Shown: positions 20,949 to 32,777 of the stretch, piece by piece
Layout: each line of letters opens with the position of its first letter
Numbering within the stretch: position 1 is the first letter of the stretch
From: Ottelia alismoides
Lineage: Eukaryota > Streptophyta > Magnoliopsida > Alismatales > Hydrocharitaceae
Assembly (NCBI GenBank): GCA_037367405.1
Contig: JAZKJV010010532.1
Coordinates: 229,706-293,705, forward strand
DNA: 64,000 nucleotides
Reading direction: 5' to 3'
Program-made: the position numbers and the translations under genes
The notes under the pieces: generated by a model
The model's database searches: none
Seen by the model: only the letters and a program-made list of their open reading frames with translations
What the model was told of the DNA's origin: nothing

Positions 20949-20970
20949 AGCAAAAGTAAAGTATAGGGGG
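20949..20970 (+). other. Gypsy-1 polypurine tract
   Basis: AGTAAAGTATAGGGGG immediately precedes the TGATGAATCC start of the 3' LTR and would prime plus-strand DNA. Its AAGTATAGGGGG core is the same as the right arms of the upstream inverted repeats. Confidence 0.85.
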
Positions 20971-23900
20971 TGATGAATCCCCATTCATCACTCTTTATTC
21001 TTTTATTTTAGCGAAATATCTTGGCAAAACACCATGTATATAGTTGTAAATACAACAAGTTACAAATAAGAATCCATTTGTTAAATACTAATAATGAGCA
21101 TGTATTTTTGCAAAAATAAAAGAATAATGAATAAAAGAAAAAGTGGGATATATTTAGAATAAATATTGAGTAACCTAATTCCAAGAGAGGGCTCAATATG
21201 AGTAGGATCGCCAAGTAAAATAAGTAGATAGAGATAGGGTCACTCTACCTTGCACATATCCCCTCCATATATATAGATAATATATTTTCACAAAGATAAA
21301 ATAAAAATGTGTTTATATTACCTTGTATATATTCCTAAAAATAAAATAAAAATCATAAAAAATAAAAATATTTTCTCTCTACCACCTTGTACATAATAGA
21401 TGTATATATGTATCATATCCATATTTCTTTTACTTTTGTAAATAATTCATAAAAAATAAATAAAATTATTTTATACTCCAAATGATATATTTTAAATAAA
21501 TAAAATATAAATTGGGGCATTTGAACAAAAATAAACAAATTAAAAATTAAAATAAAATTGGGGTATTTGTACAAAAATATAAATTGGGGTATTTTATACA
21601 AGTAAATAATGTAACAGAATGTATATACCTTAATTTATATTCAAAAAAATAAATAAAAATCACAAGAATATATTTTGAAAATGAGGAACAATTTTCATGT
21701 TGAACATATCTTAAAATAAAATCGTTTTCGATTTCTAATTTATTTCCCAAAGAATTTTGACCTTGGAATTTTCTGATTGGTCCAGGAGGGTTGTTGACCC
21801 AGGTCAAGTCCCCCTCCCGGACCCTTCTTCGCCCGAATCCGAGTCGCGCCTCATCTTCTCAAAATTTTCTCACTCAGATCCGTCCATATCCTACCTCGAT
21901 TTCACTGTCCACTTCTTCGCCTTGTATCAACGATCCTAACGGATCCCTAGGGAATGGCGGATCTTTCTTGGATTGCGCACTCCACCCGATTCTTCTTCGC
22001 CACCTAGGACATGCTATAAAGTCTTCATTCCTTTCCCCATAATGGTAGCTCACGCCGCATCCTCACCTTCTATCGTAGATTTCTTCCCCTTGGTGACAGC
22101 TTTCGGTCAAAGCCTTTGGTTATTGGAGATGGTAGCAACAGCCGATGCTCACCCTACGTGGCCGGACCTCCACCGCGTTTGAGCCTCCCCACCTTCCGCA
22201 GCGTGGTCGAGGAGACGATCTAGTTCCACTTCACCCCCTAGAGCTTAGGATTAATTGCAGACCTGTCGGTATCCGTGGTTTCGATCCTAGTTTCAGTTAT
22301 ATCCAATCTTTCATCCGTCGCTCCGCTAGCTCCGACTCGGTGGTCGGAGCTCCATCAGTCACCTATGTTCATCTTGATCGACACCCCATGCATTGTCACC
22401 CTTCCTCCGTATCCTGATCACCCAAATTTTGGCTATCCGAGCCAAGATTAGGCTTCGGTTCCATCTGCCGCCTTGCCGGAACCTCCCTTCGTCAACCACC
22501 CTCGCTTCATATTATCTTTAGTAAAATAACATTGACCGGAGTACCCCTCTGAGTCAGAGCATTATCTCGTAGGTCTTCGCGTGCATGGTCACATCTCAGT
22601 TCGCCTTCATCCAGCCTCGACGGAGCTCACCCAGATCGCACACCCTGTCCAGGAGATTTGACCCTCGGCGAGTCAATCGGACATGTCCACCCGACACGGA
22701 GGAGCGTCGCGAGTTTACCCCATCGTCCGATCGTCCATTGGAATGCCAGATCACCGTCGGTTCTCCGGTAAACTTCGCCCAGGAGGAGGTCATCCAGCTT
22801 CCTCCTCCACTATCGGATCATCGCCTCTCCGCCAGTTCACATCAGAGCCTTCCACCTCCTGCGCCTGTCAGGCCATTAGATCTGACATCTAACGAGCCAT
22901 GTACTTCCCACGTTCACTTCGTCGTCAGACCGTTGGATGCGCCAGCTGTCGGCGCCAAAGTCGCACGTCACCATCCACTTAGAGAGTGCCACGTGTCACT
23001 CCACGAGACCTGCACGTCCAGCCTGGGTAATTTGCTCCTATACCCCTGCCTTTATTTCATTTGTCATTTAGTCTGTAAAATAAAAAGTATACAGTGGACC
23101 AATTTGCATATGTGCCCCTGTAGTTTTTCATATTTACATTTTAGTCCTTCCGTTGTGGTTGCACGTGCATCGTCACATGTGTGTTTGGGATATTTGCATA
23201 TACTACCCTGAACTTCACTCATGTATGATTTGATGTTTTAGTTTTAGTATTTACACTTATACCCCTGTACATGTTGTATTGGACATGTACGTGAAATTGT
23301 AGAAAAATTGCAGAGATGACCCTAGACTTTTCTATGGGTGATAATCTTTGGTCCCTAGAACTAGTTTTCTTTGCATGTAGGTCCCTTTGTGATGTGTCTC
23401 TTTGATTGGTCTTAATAAATAGCAAATTTCATCCAAACTTCATGAAATTTGGAGACATGGATCCTGCCACGATGTAAAAATTTCTATGAATTTTTGGGCT
23501 CATTTTATTTGTATGCAGTATATTTTAAAATTGAAAAACCTTAAAAATTGCTTTTGTTCATTTTTAAAAATCAAGTAAAAATATTAAAACCCATTAAAAA
23601 TTCTAAAAAAATTGTTGCGTGTTTATTTTGAGTTGCTTTTTCTTGTACCCAATTTTTATTGCAATTTCTTTTATAAAGACCTTAAAAATTGAAAACACTA
23701 ATATCTTATAAAAATCATTACAAATTTAGAAAAAATCAAAAAAATATGTTTTCTGCTCCTGTAGTTAGTTTTTAGTCCATAGTTTATATAAAGTTATCGT
23801 TAGGATTGTACAGGCATTTAAAGTATTTTTAACTTACCTTTAGATCTCAGTAGTATACTATTTCGCATTTTCGACCTTGTTCCATTTTTATAAAATCAAT

Positions 23901-24282
23901 AAAAATCAGAAAAATCCAAGAAAATTAATAAAAACATCAGAATATTTCTAAAGCTAAATTTTCTGAGTATTTTTTATGTGCTAAATAATTGTTTGATTGT
24001 GATTTTGTGAGTGTTTTTATCCTTTTTCCTAATAAAATCCACCAAAAATATTTGTTTTCGGATTTCTGACTACTTCGTAGCTTAGGCATTTCGTGCTCCT
24101 TGTGTTCGACCCTGGTAGCTATACCAAGTAAAATAAAATTGCGAGACCATTATTTGTGTGCTTGATTGTTTGATTTTTCTCCTTAGTGGTCTTCGTTTTC
24201 TTGATTGACGTAGCCGCCTAAGTGGATGAGGTCGTAACGACCTAAGATACCTTTTTACCTTAGTCGCTCAGCCGTGTCATCA
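20971..24282 (+). repeat. Gypsy-1 3' LTR (3312 bp)
   Basis: It begins TGATGAATCCCCATTCATCA and ends GTGTCATCA. It aligns in reverse with both Gypsy-2 LTRs. The layout is AT-rich, then a GC- and CpG-rich middle (about 21780-22990), then a stretch with 'first-base-after-T' rich AT sequence. The end block at 24060-24282 contains TTCGACCCTGG and TGCGAGACC, the landmark that recurs in the LTR-like units near the right edge of the window. Frames such as 22585-23211 are inside the GC-rich middle and are not supported as genes. Confidence 0.9.
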
Positions 24283-25560
24283 ATAGGGTAGTGGATCATG
24301 GGAGAAAAATGGCCAAGATGGGGAGGTGGTGCGTCTTACATGTTCAAGGCTAGGAGGGGTACATTTGATCTGAGGTCGATGAATCTTGGGCCCTCATTGG
24401 TCCACGTTAAACCATGTGAGGATAAAAATAGAAATAAAATATAATTTTAAATAATAAATAAATAGAAATATATTTTATTTACAAAAAGTCAAAACATGAA
24501 AGATGTTTATTATTCTATAACCTAATTTATTATGGTTTTTATTTATCTCTACAACATTATATAATATGTATAATTTTTTATATACTATTTATATGTATAT
24601 ATATTATGTATTTACATTTTTCTTTTAATATTTATATATGTAATAATATAATTAAATATTTTATTTATTTAAAATGTTTTTTGATACATATTTACATATT
24701 TATTTAGGATTTTTATATTTTTATTAATATAATAAAATAAATATATGTATTTTTCATTATAGGTTTATTATACTTATATTTTTATGTTTATTAATTATTT
24801 GTAGTCTTTTTTATTTATCTTGATTTTAATTTTTTATATATAATAAATAATGTTTACAGTTATTTTAAAAAAATAGATTAAAAATATGTAATAACAGTAG
24901 TGGTGTAAAATACATTTGTACAAGTACCTATGTACCCCAAATAGTCGACTATTTTTATCTTAACTCTAATTACAATGAAACCACCTAAATGAGATATATA
25001 ATTTATTTTGAAATACAATTGTGGTGAGCTTTATTTAATTTGAGTGCATATAGAGCATATATTGATCAATGAAGTTCTGTTTATTGCTTTTTCAACTGAG
25101 TATACAAGGTAACATGTGCATAATGTAATTCTACCACTATTTTTATTATTTTTTATACATTACTATAAAAAAAGTTTTATGTTGAAAATATATTATTTAT
25201 AGTGTGCGTAATGTGAGATAAAATAATGTGATTTGGGCTATTTACAGAGTATATTTTATACATAAGATTTAGGGTCATGTACATGAATTGACCCTACCTC
25301 CCCTTACTTTATTCCTTGTCGACCTAGTCAATACTTGACTTGGTATCAGGGTTCAGGGTCAGCCAATATCTTTGATACCTCCTTTCTTTTTCTTTTCTTT
25401 CTTCTATTCTTTTAGTTTGGATTTAAACATAGATAATTACATGATATTTACATGCTAATTACAAATGAATATTGAATGTAAAATTATACAGTCTAGTGAT
25501 ATTTACTTGCATTTTCCTAAGGTTTTAAAACCAAAATGGAAGGATAAAAATGATAAAATG
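24283..25560 (-). repeat. Decayed LTR-like sequence flanking Gypsy-1
   Basis: It resembles the promoter-proximal half of a minus-strand gypsy LTR. First comes a GC-richer stretch ending near ATTGGTCCACG, then long AT-rich sequence, then a block at 25290-25430 (CGACCTAGTCAATACTTGAC, then CAGCCAATATC, then a CT-rich tract). That last block parallels Gypsy-2 28840-28990. No coding region is visible. It is probably an old relative into which Gypsy-1 inserted. Confidence 0.45.
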
Positions 25561-25629
25561 AAGATCCATCGCCTACGTGATAAATTTGAGTTTAAGATTT
25601 GTACATAAATGGCTCTGAGGGCTCATAAG

Positions 25630-25826
25630 AGACTGAATTAACTTAAATTATATGTCCCTTTATACAAATAGGATTGTGTACCATGGTCATGTTGAATACT
25701 TTGTAGTTGCAAGAACACAATTGGCATTAAACAAACAATATTTGATAATGATCTCCAGTTTGAGAAAGACATTGTAGTTGTTTCTCTAAAGATTAATTTA
25801 AGATCGACCTTTATGATTCATGTCCC
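25630..25826 (+). repeat. Decayed Copia-A-family LTR, first piece
   Basis: Blocks TATGTCCC, AGGATTGTGTACCATGG and AATGATCTCCAGTTTGAG parallel Copia-A LTR sequence at 10705-10880 (GGTCCCTCTG, AGGGTTATGTACCATGG, GATGATCTCCAACCTGAG). The piece ends with the Gypsy-2 target duplication. The LTR continues at 48750 and again at 53756. Confidence 0.7.
25822..25826. repeat. Target-site duplication GTCCC, left copy (Gypsy-2)
   Basis: GTCCC precedes the TGATGATCG terminus of Gypsy-2 and is repeated at 48745-48749. Confidence 0.92.
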
Positions 25827-28800
25827 TGATGATCGAAAACTCACGTGATCTGAGTAAAGGTAAAAATACAGGTGGTTGCGACCTGAATCTCGAAGCTTAA
25901 TCAACAAGAAAAATCGAAGACCACCAAATTAAAGTAATCAACCAAGAAAAGTCAAATAGCAGTCTCGCTATTTCATTTAACCTGGTATAGCGACCATGGT
26001 CGAACTCAAAGAACACGGTTTGGCCAAAGGCCTACGAAGTAGTCGAAAATCAATAATAAGAAAAAAAATTTTTGGTGGATTTTATGGATTTTTAATTTTT
26101 TTTGTGATTTTTAATTATGAATAAAATGTAAAACAAGCTAAAAAGAGCATAATCAACTTATTATTTAATATCACAAAAAGAGTCAAAAAATTACAATAAA
26201 ATTATTTTTGGGTTTTATAATTTTTCAAGTGTTTTTGGTAATATTCTCACATTTTTATATTTTTTGCTCGATTTTATAAAAATGAAGTAAGGCAGGGAAT
26301 GGAAATCAATGTGCAGCTAGATTTGAAAGGCTATTTAAAAATATAAAAGTAGCCTCTTAAAATCTGGAAACAAATTTATGAAAAACTTTAAAAAAATCCT
26401 AACTATAGAAGAAGAAATTGCAATTTTTGAATTTTTTATAATTTTTAATGATTTTTTGAGATTTTTTCAATGTTTATGGATTTTATAAATCCAAATAAAA
26501 CAAATTTGGGAAAGAAGCAACAATCACAAAAACAAGCACATCACATTTTTTTAGAATTTTTGAAGGCTTTTTAATATTTTTAGTTAATTTTATAATTCAA
26601 ACAGTAGCCGAAAAGAGGGTTTTTGAATTTTTAAAAATAGAAAATCAAAAAAAATTGTCCCAAAAATTCACTGAAATTTTTACATAGGGGTATGGGCCAC
26701 GTGTCCAAATATTTCAAGAGATTTGGAGTTAATTTGATATTTTATTCAACCAATAGAAGAGGCACAACACACAGGGACCTAGTTGCAAAGAAAATAGGTT
26801 TCGAGGGCTTAAATAAAACACGTGCAAGGAATAGAGGGGGCTCAGTGCAAACTTCGCATCAAATCCAGTACATGCTCAAATCCAGTACGCACAGGGGCAT
26901 AAATGCAAATATTGAAACTAAAAGTTCAAACCATAACATTCAATAACCCAAGCCCATACATGCAAATGTCCCAGAAAACTCACATGTCGAAGCACGTGCA
27001 CCACAATTGGAGTGACTAAAATGCAAATACTAAGAGTCTAAGGTCCAAAATGCATTTATTCCAAATTAAAAACAACTACGTATAGTATTTACAGGACTGA
27101 ATGCTAAAAGCTAAAGTAGGAAAGTCCTAAGTGATATATACCCTTTTATTATGATCCAACGACTGAAAGGGGATCCACTTCAGATCTGACAGTGGAGAAT
27201 GGCTGGTACCCCTTCGATGATTGACACCTTGGATTTGATCCGCAGATGGATCGAACGGCTGCTAACTCCCCGCGAATGGATGGTAGCGATGAGACCTAGC
27301 GGAGAAGCTCAATCGACTAGTGGAAGAGACCTCTGGAAGAACAGGTCATCGGCGAACTTTGCCCGGCCTTTGCACGCGGTGGAGGGCTCTTTCGATGCTG
27401 TTGGGATGGGGAAATCAAAGCTGAAGGTGGTCCGCAGCTGTTGGGGGCACCGATGAGGCCAGGAGCGATTGGAGTGCTCTGATGACGAACGAGCCCTGGA
27501 GTTCCTGTTCTCTGAAGTCCGAACCTCCAGATGAGGTTCTGGGGCGCTCTAACCTGCACAGGAAAACCACTAGGTCGAGGGCAAATTGCCTCAACCTGTC
27601 AAAGCACGAAAAGAGGCGGCTGACGCATCGTGATGTGACCCTCCGATGAAGCGACAGAGGAGGAGGGTCCAAACCCCGTTCCTGGGAGAATCAGGTTGAC
27701 TGGAGGGGCGTAGAAGGTGAAGAGAAGTTTTACGAAGGTGAAGGGTTGGTTGGAAGGGCAAATGGGTGGTTGAAGTACGGTGAACGGATCGATGAATGGT
27801 TACTGACCAGAACTCGAAAAAGCGAGATTAAAGGAAAACTAGAGACTATCTACGCTACATGATGGGCGAAGTCGTCTTTGCTGGAGGTCAGAGACCTCCG
27901 GGGGTCAGGGCCTCAATGGGGCGACGCGTCCAGAGGCTGAACACACCTTGCGGAGCACGGCGGAGTGTACGCCGGATCAGAGGCCTCCAACGCTCTAAAC
28001 CTCGTTGCGAGTCTCTCTCGCGTCACCTGTCACTCAGACGAAGAGGAGGAGGCCATCAGAGAGGAGGGAAATGGCCAAAGATGTGTGGAATGGCGGCTGG
28101 AGGTGAAACCTTATACATGCAGGGGTCCGAGAAGATGGGAATCGGGCGCCTTGATCGATGCACGGACCCCTAAGGGAGAGATCAGGCGTGAATCACAGAT
28201 GATTGCTCTACAATCGGAGCCCGAGATTTGAAGAAATGAAGGTCGGATTGATTCGGGAAAATGTGGAGAAATTGGCTCAAAACCAGGTCCGAACGCAATG
28301 TGGTCCAGAGAGGGGAGTTGACCGGGGGTCAACAATCCCCCGTGGACCAACCAGAATACAGAATTCACAAATTATTTATAAATTAAATTAAAAATATAAA
28401 AACATTTTATTTTAAAATATTTTTTAAAATGAAAAAAGTTTATTATTTTTCAAAGTATTTTTTAAAGATTTTTATTTATTTTTTTGAAAAATAAATTAAT
28501 GTATATACATAATATTATATTATATATAGGTATAAATACCTATGTATTTTACATTTTTATTTTTATTAGTTTATTGTTGTATAATAATCCCAATTTTATA
28601 TTTTATTTATTTACAACATAAAATTTTGGATATAAAATAATTTTATTTGATTTTTATTATTTATTTACAAGGGTAAAATAAATAGGTATAGGTGCATGTG
28701 TACATGGTATATACAAGGGTGAGAGAGATTTTTTCTAATTTTTCTTTTTTTTAGAAATGTATACAAAGTGTGAGAAACACATATATATTTTTATTTTATG

Positions 28801-29117
28801 AAAATAAAATATATACACAAATAAGGAGATGTGTATAATGATGAATGGCCCTATCTCTGTCTACTTGTTTTATTTTGCGGTCAGGCCAATGCTTGGCCCT
28901 CCCTTGGGTTTGGATCACTCAATATTTATTCTAAATATTTCCCTCTTTTTCTTTTTTTCTTTATTCTTTTATTTTTGCAGAAAAACATGCTAATTATTGA
29001 TATTTACACAAAGCATGCAATTTGGTAATTTATTGTATTTACAAGTATCTACATGGTGTTTTGGAAAGATTTTTAGCTAAAATAAAAGAATAAAGAGTGA
29101 TGAATGGGGATTCATCA
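25827..29117 (-). repeat. Gypsy-2 3' LTR (3291 bp)
   Basis: On the plus strand it runs from TGATGATCG to GATTCATCA. Its parts match 45435-48744 and the Gypsy-1 LTR. The GC-rich middle is at about 27150-28340, flanked by AT-rich blocks. Open frames inside the GC-rich part (27199-27456, 27859-28173) recur in the other LTR but with different breaks, so I do not call them genes. Confidence 0.93.
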
Positions 29118-29142
29118 ATACCCCCCTATACTTATTTTTGCG
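29118..29142 (-). other. Gypsy-2 polypurine tract
   Basis: On the coding (minus) strand this reads AATAAGTATAGGGGGGTAT directly before the LTR start TGATGAATCC. It contains the same AAGTATAGGGG core as the hairpin array. Confidence 0.85.
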
Positions 29143-29650
29143 AATCCCTTAGCAAACACTTATTTAAAGAGGAATTGAAAAATAAAAAGAAAAAGAAGGG
29201 AAATCAAGGTTAATTATTAAACTTTCCTTCATTAAATTGAAATATGGAGCTCAGTCAGACCTCTGGATTATTAGTTTGTCGGAACCTTATTTGGACTTAA
29301 GCTTAAAACTCAACAGCCTCTAAGTTCCACCAATCTATGGTCAAGACTCCTCAATAAACCAGATCAGAACTAGTCTACATACATAAACTTTAATGACCAT
29401 GAATCTTTCCTTGTACTATGTAATTGATATGTAGCTCCCCACCTCAGAAATGACAAAGAAACAACCTCCCTCAACAAGGTAACTCTAATGCCTCAGTCTA
29501 GCAACTCTTTCCTTGAGGAGCGGGGTATTTCCTTCTACGTTCAAGTACAACCAACTCAAGAAGAGGGGGAAGAAGAGAATGGACCATGACCACTGTAGCC
29601 ATGTATCCCTGGGAGCTCTAACCAGTGTAGCTGAGTCTCCCACTGCAAGC
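29143..29650. other. Gypsy-2 3' non-coding region
   Basis: This corresponds to Gypsy-1 20430-20948 in reverse. No gene is supported in it. Confidence 0.6.
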
Positions 29651-29658
29651 TTCATGAG

Positions 29659-29847
29659 ATGGTCATGTGTAACATAAGCTTTGTTTTATTTGGCTATATA
29701 CACTCCGGTGGGTATTTTATTTTCAATCAGACCCACCACTTTTTTTGGAGCTTTTGTCTCTTTGCACATTTTTTTATGTGCATATATACAACATATCTAC
29801 ATGGTGCAGCATATATACATAAGAAGTTTTTCCTCTTGAGCCAGTAG
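29659..29847 (+). CDS. Antisense ORF 1 (Gypsy-2 copy)
   Basis: An ATG-started 62-codon frame on the strand opposite to Gypsy-2. The start MVMCNISFVLFGYIHSGGYF parallels the Gypsy-1 frame at 20428-20228, then drifts after the FNQTHHFF block because of small indels. It is hydrophobic and aromatic with no recognised domain. Conservation in two diverged elements is the only reason to list it. Confidence 0.33.
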   Translation: MVMCNISFVLFGYIHSGGYFIFNQTHHFFWSFCLFAHFFMCIYTTYLHGAAYIHKKFFLLSQ

Positions 29848-30134
29848 CCTATCCCTCTTTTGAAGCTTTATTGCAACCCACAACTCATGTCTTTAGACTT
29901 CATCACCATCAGACCAAGTTGAGATGCACCTCCTTCGCTATAAGAAGAAGAGAGGTTCCGCCTAGAAGTACTACCCTCATATGCTACCCCAAGCCAAAGG
30001 AAACTGCCTCATCACCACCTCATCCGTGGAGAGCTATGTGTAAAGTGTTTGTGCATGTAAAGCCATTGTCTTTGAGATTCATGTGTGCGTTGTTAAGTGC
30101 TCGACTTAGGCTCATCAAGATGACATGCTCATAG
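29823..30134 (+). CDS. Antisense ORF 2 (Gypsy-2 copy), no ATG, shortened
   Basis: The frame opens after a TAA at 29820-29822 and stays open to 30134, about 100 codons. It is collinear with Gypsy-1 20244-19852; the shared parts include REVPPRSTTLICYPKPKE and SSPPHPWRAMC. A 2-nt difference near 30120 shifts the frame, giving an early stop where Gypsy-1 continues about 25 more codons. No ATG lies at its head, as in Gypsy-1. Function unknown; it could be an exon of an antisense transcript or a chance frame. Confidence 0.42.
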   Translation, partial: EVFPLEPVAYPSFEALLQPTTHVFRLHHHQTKLRCTSFAIRRREVPPRSTTLICYPKPKETASSPPHPWRAMCKVFVHVKPLSLRFMCALLSARLRLIKMTCS

Positions 30135-30269
30135 CCTAGTGGACTCAAAGAATTGAGTCCCAAATGGACCTGAAAAGTCTTAATCCTAAGCCCTATAAGG
30201 TTCCTCTTAGAATTAGGTGGATTAAGGTCTTAACCAAGCTCCATTTTCCAATTTAATTCCAGACCAGTT

Positions 30270-30650
30270 TAAATGTAACCTATGATTTGGAAAAATTGTA
30301 CAAATATTTACAAATATGCAATTTTTACAACATTTTTGAAAATATGCAAAATTTTTGAAAATGTTTGTAAACATGGATGTATGCATGAATGCGAAGTTTT
30401 GCAAAATACTTAAGAAATTTTACACAAGGTTTTTGCAAACTTTTTGTTTTTCAAACATTTTACAAAAATTTTGTACTATATACATAATTTTGATATTAAA
30501 ATATTTACAAACTATTTACACAAATCATTTTTACGATCATTTGTACAAAAATAATTTTATAAATAGCTATGTATGTGCAAGAAGAATTTTATGTACAAGG
30601 AAATTTTTTTAATTTTCTATGGATTTTTAGCCATTTTATTTGTTAACACA
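30270..30650. other. AT-rich spacer of Gypsy-2 3' module
   Basis: AT-rich DNA with repeated TTTACAAA and TTTTTGAAAA words, matching Gypsy-1 19380-19851. No gene is seen. Confidence 0.5.
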
Positions 30651-30853
30651 CTCACACAAAGTACGAGTTATGGCTAAAGTATATATGAAATATATACAAC
30701 ACCACCCTACACTTAGCTCGAATGATGTACTCATAGTGAATCAATAGCGATGAAGAAGACATAACTCGTGCTTAGTACAAGTAAGTGAAAAGGATTGGTA
30801 TACTACAACGACGAATCAAGGAATAGAATGAGGAGGACTGGGTGTTTCCCCCA

Positions 30854-31162
30854 ATACTTAGGATCAAGTAATCCTAAGTATGGCAAGCTGTAAATGAAGG
30901 GAAATCCGAGTGGGAGAATGTACAGGGTCTACCACCCCTATACTTAGGGTGAAATATCCCTTAGTATAGACAGCAAAACAGAGGTAGAAAATGACGAAGA
31001 AGACAAATATATACAAGATGTGAGGGATGGGCGTCACTCCCCCTATACATAAGTTGAAGAATCCTTTAGTATAGGCAATGACAGGAGTAATGAAATAGAA
31101 AGAAAGGAACAACTCGGTCTTTACACCCCCTATACTTAGGATGAGGTGTATCCTAAGTATAG
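30854..31162 (-). repeat. Gypsy-2 array of ATACTTAGGAT...ATCCTAAGTAT inverted repeats
   Basis: Four compact inverted repeats. At 30854-30881 the arms are 11 bp and perfect with a 6-nt loop. At 30938-30969 the arms are 12 bp with one mismatch. At 31042-31075 the arms are imperfect. At 31130-31162 the arms are 13 bp and perfect with a 7-nt loop. On the element's coding strand each is followed by a G run. The spacer sequences between them also match Gypsy-1 19080-19380. They could fold in the element RNA or in single-stranded cDNA. Confidence 0.85.
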
Positions 31163-31605
31163 CAAAGATAATTCCAAACGAGGCCTGGGGTGAAAACAAA
31201 GCGGAAGAGACAAGGATCAAATCATGACGAAACACGTATAAACAAAGTGGACAATGTTGAGGTGCTTCTCAACAAGCGCTAGATTTTACGCCCCTAGCTG
31301 GGTGCAAAGGCTAGGACAAAGTAGTGTCAAGGTTCAGGAGGGCATCTGTAAGGTGAATGCAGTACTGTCGTCGTAGTCGTGGTGGATGAACTACGACGAA
31401 ATCAGCAATGTAAATGAAGACACCCAAATAGGCAATCATGCAGGTGTCTGCTACCGGACAATGATATGGTAAGATATGATCGGGATCCGGTAGCACAAAA
31501 GAAATCATCGGCTCGAGATCAGACTAGAATGGAAGTGTAGAGCAGAAGAAATCGAACGTGGAGAAAAAAGTATCAGTCATGGAATCCTCCACGTCAATTA
31601 ACATC
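31163..31605 (-). other. Gypsy-2 junction region where pol is absent
   Basis: In Gypsy-1 the acidic spacer is followed by about 3 kb of RT, RNase H and integrase before the hairpin array. Here the acidic frame ends near 31606 and the array begins at 31162. This stretch is a short non-coding remnant with no recognisable pol motif. Confidence 0.6.
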
Positions 31606-32508
31606 TCAAAAAGTGTCGAAAGTCAAGATCAGGAGACTCACTAAGAAAAGTGATATCCGATGCATATAATGGAGAAGAAACTGACAAATCATCGAATATC
31701 TCAAAAATCGGCTAATCCTCGCGAGGGTCATGGAGGAGGGAAAACTCAGACTCAGAAAGATCAACAATATCAGAAGGCTCTGTTTCGTGATCCACCAGAT
31801 TGGATACACTCTTCGGGCATCCTCCCACAGATAACCCTCGGGGAGAAATGCAAAATCATCAGTGAGAAGGAGAAGATCGGAATCTAAATAGGAATCTGCG
31901 CCACTGTCTAGCACTAACTCCTTGCACCAAGATGTCTCATCAGCTGAAGTCGTCCTCTGAAAATTCTGGAAACATGAAAAAATATTTGTCAACAACGCAG
32001 AAGCTGTCAAAATGACTGAAATTGATCCTCGAGCTGCAGCAGTGCTGGCTATCGTCTGGTCCTCTTGCAATATATATCTCTCATCCAACTGGGGGACAAA
32101 CAACTCAAATATGGGACTATCTCTATATGTCATCTCAAAGTGGTGTCCCACATGTAGCTCTGGCTGCTGGGCTGAATCAGGATGTCTATCTGAATCCAAG
32201 AAGTACCTCTGCAGACTAGAAGCTAAGTCATATGGGAGTGGACACTGAAATGTCTAGAATGATGCTTGTAGTAGAGTGGGCTCCTCCATATCTTGGAATA
32301 TTAGAAGATCTGATACCCAAGACTCGTCAACTGAAAAGTTTGGGACTGACTCGAAGTCCAGCTGGAAGACCAACGAGAACTCGAGCAGTCTCTGGGTCAG
32401 AACCTCCACTGCAACAGTCATGTCATCCATCATTTGTGTTGCATCAGAATCCATATCCTCGGTCCCGTGTGTAGATGTTGTATCCTCGTGAAGTGCAGCA
32501 CACCCCAC
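31606..32508 (-). pseudogene. Gypsy-2 region downstream of gag, acidic, unrecognised
   Basis: Two consecutive minus-strand frames (32508-32254 and 32199-31606) encode acidic sequence: HEDTTSTHGTEDMDSDATQM, then LVLDSGADSYLDSDLLLLTD. A second frame in the last 300 bases is also strongly acidic (SDIVDLSESEFSLLHDP). It lies where Gypsy-1 has its gag-pol linker and acidic spacer and seems to be the counterpart. The LDSGADSYLDS string looks superficially like a protease D-S-G-A, but the flanking blocks do not fit a retropepsin. No enzyme is assigned. Confidence 0.5.
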
Positions 32509-32777
32509 TGGTACAACATCAGCCTCGTGTGTTGTCCCGACTAGTGTATCTCATAAAGATGGCTTCTGTGAAAGTGCTCTAGAGATGGCGTCAAGTAGCT
32601 CCATGTCAGAACTGTGGTGTGAACCACCACACGAGGTCACTACAAGTGCAATTTGATCAGCGGTCATCCCCCTCATGGAGATCTTAATAAGGTCGGTCTG
32701 TGAAAGTTCGTTATCTGGAAATCTCCTCAAGAGGTCAAGAAACCTCAGCCATGCATCATGTACTGGCTCCTGGGGGT

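Larger units (their letters stand above)
1..24282 (+). mobile_element. Gypsy-1: Ty3/gypsy (Tat/Athila-type) LTR retrotransposon, 5' end outside window, split by Copia-A
   Basis: The order is leader, gag, protease, reverse transcriptase, RNase H, integrase, a long 3' non-coding module, polypurine tract and 3' LTR. The gag reading is interrupted at 2283 by Copia-A and resumes at 13131 after a 5-bp duplication CCAAG. The integrase follows RNase H and carries [10 protein letters not shown], typical of the Tat/Athila branch, and I see no chromodomain. Position 1 aligns with Gypsy-2 sequence only some tens of bases downstream of its primer-binding site, so the 5' LTR should end just left of the window. 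Every coding segment carries stops or frameshifts, so this copy is dead. The base after the 3' LTR begins ATAGG, the expected target duplication, but its partner is off-window. Confidence 0.9.

Noticed and set aside
22585..23211. A 208-codon frame in the Gypsy-1 LTR
   Set aside because: It lies in the GC-rich LTR middle, starts at a real ATG but has no domain. The equivalent sequence in the Gypsy-2 LTRs does not keep the frame.
31800..31900. LDSGADSYLDS as a Gypsy-2 protease active site
   Set aside because: The downstream strand blocks and the I-L-G-x-P-F box expected of a retropepsin are absent; the context is an acidic spacer.
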